Source: Actinomycetes bacterium (GTDB lineage Bacteria > Actinomycetota > Actinomycetes > Actinomycetales > Microbacteriaceae). From it: 10,242 bases of DNA. Made by a program: the position numbers and the translations under genes. The notes under the pieces are model-generated. The model was not told where the DNA came from. It was given only the letters and a program-made list of their open reading frames with translations, and did no database searches. This document shows positions 5,803 through 10,242 of the stretch, piece by piece (within the stretch, counting starts at the first letter, position 1; each line of letters opens with the position of its first letter). The stretch spans positions 1-10,242 of the forward strand of contig JAUHVN010000079.1 of NCBI GenBank assembly GCA_030425055.1. Reading direction: 5' to 3'.

Positions 5803-7616
5803 GCACGGCGACCGTGACCGGAACGAGCGGCGAGGACCGCTCCGACTACACGCGCGAGGAGAGCCGGGCGATCCGGCGCCGTTCGCTGCGCCTGCTCGGC
5901 TCGCTCGTTGCGCCCGTGCGCTGGCAGCTCGTGCTCGCCGGCGCGGTGCTCGTCGTCTCGACGGCGTTCCGCGTGCTCGGCCCGGCGCTGATCGCGTTCG
6001 GCATCGACAACGCCCTGCCCGCCGTCATCGAGCGCATGGACTGGATGCCGACGATCGGCGTCGTCGCCGTGTACCTCGTCACCGCGATCGCCGGCGCGGC
6101 GCTCATCGGCTGGTACGTCGTCGTGGCGGCGCGCCTCACGCAGGCGATCATGCTCGATCTGCGCAAGCGCATCTTCCTGCACACGCAGCGGCTGAGCCTC
6201 GAGTTCCACGAGTCGTACACGTCGGGCCGCATCATCTCGCGCCAGACGAGCGACCTCGACTCGATCCGCGAGCTGCTCGACGGCGGGCTCAACGAGCTCG
6301 TGTCGGGCCTGCTGTACGGCGGGTTCACGCTCGTCGCGCTGCTGCTGCTCGACTGGCAGTCGGGCGTGATCCTCGTCGTGATGGGCATCCCGCTGTTCCT
6401 GCTCATGCGCTGGTTCTACCTGCGCTCGCAGGTGGTCTACCGCGAGTCGCGCGTGATCAGCGCGAAGGTGATCGTGAAGTTCGTCGAGACGATGACCGGC
6501 ATCCGCGCCGTCAAGGCGTTCCGCAAGGAGCCGCGCAACGACGATGAGTTCGGCGGCCTCGCCAGCGACTACCGCGACGTCAACATGCGCTCGATCAAGC
6601 TGTTCGGCACGTTCGAGCCGGGGCTGATGGCCGTGGCATCCGTCACCGTCGCCGCCGTGCTGCTGTGGGGCGGCATCCGCGTCGTCGACGGCACGATCGC
6701 CGTCGGCGTGCTGCTGGCCGCCGTGCTGTATGTCCGCAACTTCTTCTCGCCGCTGCAGGAGGTCGCGTTCTTCCTGAACTCGTACCAGTCGGCGACCGCC
6801 GCGCTCGAGAAGGTCTCGGGCGTGCTCGAGGAGGAGCCGACAGTGCCCGACCCGGTCGACCCGGTCGACCTGTGGACGGCGCGCGGCCACGTGCGCTTCG
6901 ACGACGTGCAGTTCGGGTACGACCGCGACCGGGTGATCCTGCCCGACTTCACGCTCGACATCCCCGCGGGGCAGACCATCGCGCTCGTCGGCACCACCGG
7001 CGCCGGCAAGTCGACGCTCGCCAAGCTCGTGTCGCGGTTCTACGACCCGACGCGGGGGAGCGTCACGCTCGACGGCGTCGACCTGCGGCGGATGCATCCC
7101 AAGGACCTGCGCCGCGCGATCGTCATGGTCACGCAGGAGGCGTACCTGTTCAGTGGGACGGTGGCCGACAACATCGCGCTGGGCAAGCCCGACGCGACGC
7201 TGGAGGAGATCCAGGATGCTGCGCGTGCGGTGGGTGCGCACGAGTTCATCTCGGCGCTGCCCGACGGCTACGGCACCGACGTCAACAAGCGCGGCGGCCG
7301 CGTGTCGGCGGGTCAGCGGCAGCTGATCTCGTTCGCGCGGGCGTTCCTCGCCGACCCGGCGGTGCTGATCCTCGACGAGGCGACGGCGTCGCTCGACATC
7401 CCCAGCGAGCGGCAGATCCAGGACGCTCTGCAGACGCTGCTCGCCGATCGCACGGCGCTCATCATCGCGCACCGCCTGTCGACGGTCGCGATCGCCGACC
7501 GCGTGCTGGTGATGGAGCACGGCGAGATCATCGAGGACGACGCCCCCGAGCAGCTCATCGGCGGCACCGGCAGATTCGCGAAGCTGCACGCCGCCTGGCG
7601 CGAGTCGCTGGTCTGA
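5799..7616 (+). CDS. ABC exporter half-transporter, catalytic-site subunit (BmrD/TM288-like)
   Basis: A 605-residue partner half-transporter with the same membrane-plus-ATPase plan. It starts at GTG 5799 inside the previous stop (GTGA). GGAGGTGATC (5787-5796), an unusually long match to the 16S anti-Shine-Dalgarno, is correctly spaced, with 7 nt from the GGAGG core. Walker A is GTTGAGKS (398-405), Q-loop Gln446, Walker B LILDE with Asp526 and catalytic Glu527, and switch His558. The signature is VSAGQ (502-506) instead of LSGGQ. In a heterodimer this weakened signature faces the Walker motifs of the first subunit, so both defects fall in one composite site, while the other site (this Walker B with the partner's LSGGQ) is intact. 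A charged N-terminal stretch of ~35 residues precedes the first helix. The gene ends before a strong hairpin and a convergent gene. Confidence 0.95.
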   Translation: MSTATVTGTSGEDRSDYTREESRAIRRRSLRLLGSLVAPVRWQLVLAGAVLVVSTAFRVLGPALIAFGIDNALPAVIERMDWMPTIGVVAVYLVTAIAGAALIGWYVVVAARLTQAIMLDLRKRIFLHTQRLSLEFHESYTSGRIISRQTSDLDSIRELLDGGLNELVSGLLYGGFTLVALLLLDWQSGVILVVMGIPLFLLMRWFYLRSQVVYRESRVISAKVIVKFVETMTGIRAVKAFRKEPRNDDEFGGLASDYRDVNMRSIKLFGTFEPGLMAVASVTVAAVLLWGGIRVVDGTIAVGVLLAAVLYVRNFFSPLQEVAFFLNSYQSATAALEKVSGVLEEEPTVPDPVDPVDLWTARGHVRFDDVQFGYDRDRVILPDFTLDIPAGQTIALVGTTGAGKSTLAKLVSRFYDPTRGSVTLDGVDLRRMHPKDLRRAIVMVTQEAYLFSGTVADNIALGKPDATLEEIQDAARAVGAHEFISALPDGYGTDVNKRGGRVSAGQRQLISFARAFLADPAVLILDEATASLDIPSERQIQDALQTLLADRTALIIAHRLSTVAIADRVLVMEHGEIIEDDAPEQLIGGTGRFAKLHAAWRESLV

Positions 7617-7651
7617 CCCGCGGCATCCGCTGCGCGCCGTCGCCGGCGCTA

Positions 7652-7704
7652 CGGTCGGAGAGTCCACGCCCGGTCGGACGATTCCCCGCGAATCGTCCGA
7701 CCGG
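7652..7704. repeat. 53-nt intergenic palindromic repeat, copy A
   Basis: It begins with CGGTCGG, repeated 19 nt later (7652, 7671), and ends with the inverted copy TCCGACCGG. Over its last 35 nt it matches copy B (8677-8729) at about 30 positions, and over the first 19 nt at about 13, in the same orientation without gaps. It lies between the exporter operon and the nuclease-like gene. Confidence 0.75.
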
Positions 7705-7705
7705 G
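7669..7705. terminator. Perfect 16-bp hairpin, bidirectional terminator
   Basis: CCCGGTCGGACGATTC (7669-7684) and its exact reverse complement (7690-7705) flank a 5-nt loop. It lies 53 bp after the exporter stop and 17 bp after the convergent minus-strand gene's stop, so it can end transcripts from both sides. There is no T-run. Confidence 0.8.
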
Positions 7706-7721
7706 ACAGGATGCTCCGACG

Positions 7722-8561
7722 TCAGGCGGCGCGGTGGGCGCCGGCCGCCACCGCGCGCGCGATGGTCCGCTCCACGGCCGGCCAGTCATGTACGACCTGG
7801 GCGTACGTGAACCGCAGCACGGTGTAGCCGCGCAGCCGCAGTTCGGCGTCGTGCGCGGCATCACGCGCTCGCTGCGCGGGCGTGGAGTGGAACTCGAATC
7901 CGTCGAGCTGAACGACCAGCCGCTCTGCGATGAGCAGGTCGACGGGGTGCCCGGCGAGCACGATCTGCTGGCGGATCGGCAATCCCCACGGCAGGAGCCT
8001 CCGCACGGCGATCGTCTCGAGGCCCGAGTCCGACAGTCCGTTCACGCTCTGCGCGCACTCCCGGGCGGCGATCGATGTCCAGGTCACCTGGCGGAGAGCC
8101 GCGATGTCGAGGCGCTCGACGCGGATCGCCGACTCCCACACGATGAGGGCGGCCTCCCTGGGCAGGCACGACGCGATGTGGGCGAGGGCGTTCTCGGGCG
8201 CCTCGACGAGCGCGAGTGCGGGCGGCGGAGCGATCGGCCGCGTCCAGTGCCGCACCCCGCCTGTCGAGGAGGGTGCGCGCGCGCCGGGCGTGAGCGACAG
8301 GTGCAGGCGCTGGTCGACGTCGTCGGGCATCCACCACCCTCTCCACCGCGCGAGCGACGCGCAGGTGATCCGTCCGCCGGCCTCCGCGGCCGCCCGAAGC
8401 ACGGCAGGCGCGCCCGGAACGGCGACCCACCAGCGACGCACGATGGTCACGCGCCCCGAGGCCGCGCACTCGCGCACGGCGGCGGTGCCGAAGCCGGCCG
8501 CCTTGGCGGCATCCCGATGCGCGATACCGCCACGCGAGCCGAGCCACTCCACAAGATCCAT
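7722..8561 (-). CDS. AbiEi-like wHTH plus DUF559 (Vsr-like) putative endonuclease
   Basis: A 279-residue protein of a kind common in Actinobacteria. Residues 1-60 (LGSRGGIAHRDAAKAAGFG, then a charged turn and RRWWVAVPG) resemble the winged-helix N-terminus of AbiEi-type antitoxin-domain proteins. The C-terminal ~90 residues fit the DUF559/Vsr-like nuclease fold: VDLLIAERLVVQLDGFEFH with Asp208, Gln218, Asp220 and His225, then RDAAHDAELRLRGYTVLRF. Family members often have Glu where Gln218 stands, so activity is uncertain. No cognate toxin, methylase or restriction partner is adjacent. The ATG at 8561 is the only reasonable start, but it lacks a clear Shine-Dalgarno. Direct copies of a 53-nt repeat bracket the gene, which suggests a cassette that can be lost or gained. 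The function is unknown; it could be a defence or DNA-processing nuclease, or a DNA-binding regulator. Confidence 0.85.
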   Translation of the reverse strand: MDLVEWLGSRGGIAHRDAAKAAGFGTAAVRECAASGRVTIVRRWWVAVPGAPAVLRAAAEAGGRITCASLARWRGWWMPDDVDQRLHLSLTPGARAPSSTGGVRHWTRPIAPPPALALVEAPENALAHIASCLPREAALIVWESAIRVERLDIAALRQVTWTSIAARECAQSVNGLSDSGLETIAVRRLLPWGLPIRQQIVLAGHPVDLLIAERLVVQLDGFEFHSTPAQRARDAAHDAELRLRGYTVLRFTYAQVVHDWPAVERTIARAVAAGAHRAA

Positions 8562-8645
8562 CGGCCCAGCGTGACCGCTCCGTCGGCGTCGGGCGCGCCG
8601 CGCGGCGCCGATGTGGACGCCGCACCCGGCATTGCATGCCTGGGG

Positions 8646-8680
8646 AGGAGCGGATGCCGGTGGCAGGAGCGGATGCCGGT
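8646..8680. repeat. Tandem 16-bp direct repeat, 19-nt period
   Basis: AGGAGCGGATGCCGGT occurs at 8646-8661 and again at 8665-8680. The terminal CCGGT recurs at 8657, 8676 and 8695, exactly every 19 nt, running into repeat copy B. The rest of the gap 8562-8803 shows no open frame with a ribosome site and no RNA gene that I recognise. Confidence 0.75.
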
Positions 8681-8729
8681 CGGGGAACCGTCGTCCGGTC
8701 GGAGGGATCCGCTCGAATCGTCCGACCGG
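8677..8729. repeat. 53-nt intergenic palindromic repeat, copy B
   Basis: Same layout as copy A: CGGTCGG at 8677 and, 19 nt later, at 8696, closing with TCCGACCGG. The outer 9-bp arms (8695-8703 with 8721-8729) pair perfectly, while the inner stem has decayed. It lies 74 bp downstream of the acetyltransferase stop on the minus strand, where it could act as that gene's terminator. Confidence 0.72.
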
Positions 8730-8803
8730 CGGGTGAATCTGCGACCGAGACGAACGGAACGGATGCCGCCGATGCGGGCGGACGTCGGGTGCGGGATGCC
8801 TCG

Positions 8804-9256
8804 CTACAGGCGGATCTCGGCGACGACCTCGCCGTACTCGGTCTCGCCGACCGGGGTGAAGCCCACGCGGCTGAAGAAGGCCTCGGGCCCGCCCTCGCCG
8901 GCCTCGTAGATGACGTCGACGTGGTCCATGCCGCGCTCGCGCGCCTCTTCGACGAGCTTCTGCACGGCGAACCGGCCGACACCGCGGCCCTGGTCGTCGG
9001 CGTCGACGTTGATGCGCCACAGCACCGAGCGGAAGTGCTCCTCGGGCTCGTCGGGATCGAAGTTGGCGCTCACGAAGCCGACGACCTCGTCGCCGTCCAT
9101 CACCACGCGCTGCCATGTCGTCTGCGGGTTGACGACTGTCGCGGCGACTCCGTAGCTGACGGGAGCGAGGAACTCGGCCTGACCGGGCTTGAGCGACATG
9201 TTGTTCACCGCCACGATCGTGGAGGCGGAGAGTTCGACCAGTCGGAGCTCAGCCAT
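8804..9256 (-). CDS. GNAT N-acetyltransferase, polyamine-acetyltransferase-like
   Basis: A 150-residue GNAT-fold enzyme that would transfer acetyl from acetyl-CoA to an amine. The acetyl-CoA loop is the motif A stretch WRINVDADDQGRGVGRFAVQKLV (Q/R-x-x-G-x-G/A form QGRGVG), and the family-typical FFSRVGFTPVGE follows near the C-terminus. The N-terminal half (VNNMSLKPGQAEFLAPVSYGVAA and VVGFVS) resembles BltD/PaiA-type spermine/spermidine acetyltransferases, so a polyamine or similar amine is a reasonable but unproven substrate. ATG 9256 is preferred over GTG 9262: TAGCCT lies 6 nt upstream and no Shine-Dalgarno is present, which is the leaderless arrangement. It is divergent from the isocitrate dehydrogenase gene, with no obvious functional link. 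Confidence 0.9.
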   Translation of the reverse strand: MAELRLVELSASTIVAVNNMSLKPGQAEFLAPVSYGVAATVVNPQTTWQRVVMDGDEVVGFVSANFDPDEPEEHFRSVLWRINVDADDQGRGVGRFAVQKLVEEARERGMDHVDVIYEAGEGGPEAFFSRVGFTPVGETEYGEVVAEIRL

Positions 9257-9262
9257 ACGCAC

Positions 9263-9293
9263 AGGCTAGCCGCAAATCCCGACGGCGTGTCCA
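9263..9293 (-). promoter_or_regulatory. Promoter of the acetyltransferase, probably leaderless
   Basis: On the minus strand TGGACA (9288-9293) and TAGCCT (9263-9268) form -35 and -10 candidates with a 19-bp spacer. The A of ATG 9256 lies 7 nt from the end of the -10, where transcription should start, so the mRNA would begin at the start codon. Confidence 0.5.
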
Positions 9294-9309
9294 CGGGGTC
9301 ATCCGGAGA

Positions 9310-9327
9310 TATCTTGATGTCGAGATA
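9310..9327. promoter_or_regulatory. Operator candidate upstream of isocitrate dehydrogenase
   Basis: TATCTTGATGTCGAGATA is an 18-bp near-perfect palindrome (8-nt arms, one mismatch, central TG). It ends 17 bp upstream of the -10 candidate TAGGCT, so it covers the -35 region. It is one of the most AT-rich spots in the window. A dimeric regulator is likely; I cannot name it. Confidence 0.6.
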
Positions 9328-9344
9328 CTTTCACCTCGGTGCGC

Positions 9345-9350
9345 TAGGCT
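9345..9350 (+). promoter_or_regulatory. -10 element of the isocitrate dehydrogenase gene
   Basis: TAGGCT fits the actinobacterial TANNNT pattern and would start transcription near 9357, leaving about 22 nt of leader that contains the Shine-Dalgarno at 9370-9375. No good -35 is seen; the operator palindrome occupies that place, which would suit activator dependence or steric repression. Confidence 0.5.
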
Positions 9351-9378
9351 GTGACGTCGACGCGAGGAAAGAGGAACG

Positions 9379-10242
<864 letters not shown>

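Noticed and set aside
5712..7667. Minus-strand open frame opposite the second ABC gene
   Set aside because: Same shadow pattern; it even crosses the terminator region.
8447..8632. Small minus-strand gene of 61 codons beside the nuclease gene
   Set aside because: Out-of-frame overlap with the start of the nuclease-like gene, no ribosome site and no recognisable sequence.
8562..9116. Extension of the nuclease-like frame up to 9116 (464 codons)
   Set aside because: The extra part is compositionally biased, crosses the repeat region and overlaps the acetyltransferase gene; the recognisable protein begins at 8561.

Overview
The window is very GC-rich (roughly 70 %), with GTG starts, 4-bp stop/start overlaps, T-poor hairpin terminators and a monomeric NADP-isocitrate dehydrogenase. 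Codon use and the constant recurrence of GCATCC/GGATGC point to a high-GC actinobacterium, most likely Microbacteriaceae (Microbacterium-like). That assignment rests on style and gene content, not on a marker gene. It reads as an ordinary chromosomal region with an accessory-looking patch near 7.6-8.8 kb.

Left (1-1369): a medium-chain NAD(P)H:quinone/alcohol oxidoreductase on the minus strand, cut by the window edge, is divergent from a TetR-family repressor. Two near-identical 13-bp palindromes in the 94-bp gap, 33 bp apart, look like the repressor's operators. Next (1445-3498) is an alkylation-repair pair: an Ada-sensor/AraC/AlkA glycosylase fusion overlaps by 4 bp the start of an O6-alkylguanine-DNA methyltransferase. 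The 3' end of the fusion gene contains a translated 17-bp perfect inverted repeat. The following gap holds a 19-nt-periodic GGCGCC array.

Middle (3620-7616): the most interesting unit. A good promoter candidate leads into a 31-codon open frame with a strong Shine-Dalgarno. Within 40 nt it is followed by a hairpin and an alternative, mutually exclusive pairing. Then come two overlapping ABC exporter half-transporters. The first has a degenerate nucleotide-binding site (Q-loop Glu, Walker B Asp-Asp) and the second a degenerate signature motif (VSAGQ), so together they predict one heterodimeric exporter with one degenerate and one catalytic ATP site. The layout resembles the Bacillus subtilis bmrB-bmrCD attenuator, where a leader peptide controls a heterodimeric multidrug exporter in response to ribosome-targeting drugs.

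Right (7617-10242): a 16-bp perfect hairpin separates the exporter from a convergent minus-strand gene for a wHTH plus Vsr-like (DUF559) putative nuclease. Two direct copies of a 53-nt palindromic repeat bracket that gene. A GNAT acetyltransferase resembling polyamine acetyltransferases follows on the minus strand, apparently leaderless. It is divergent from the monomeric isocitrate dehydrogenase gene, which runs off the right edge with its substrate-binding residues intact and an 18-bp near-palindrome upstream.
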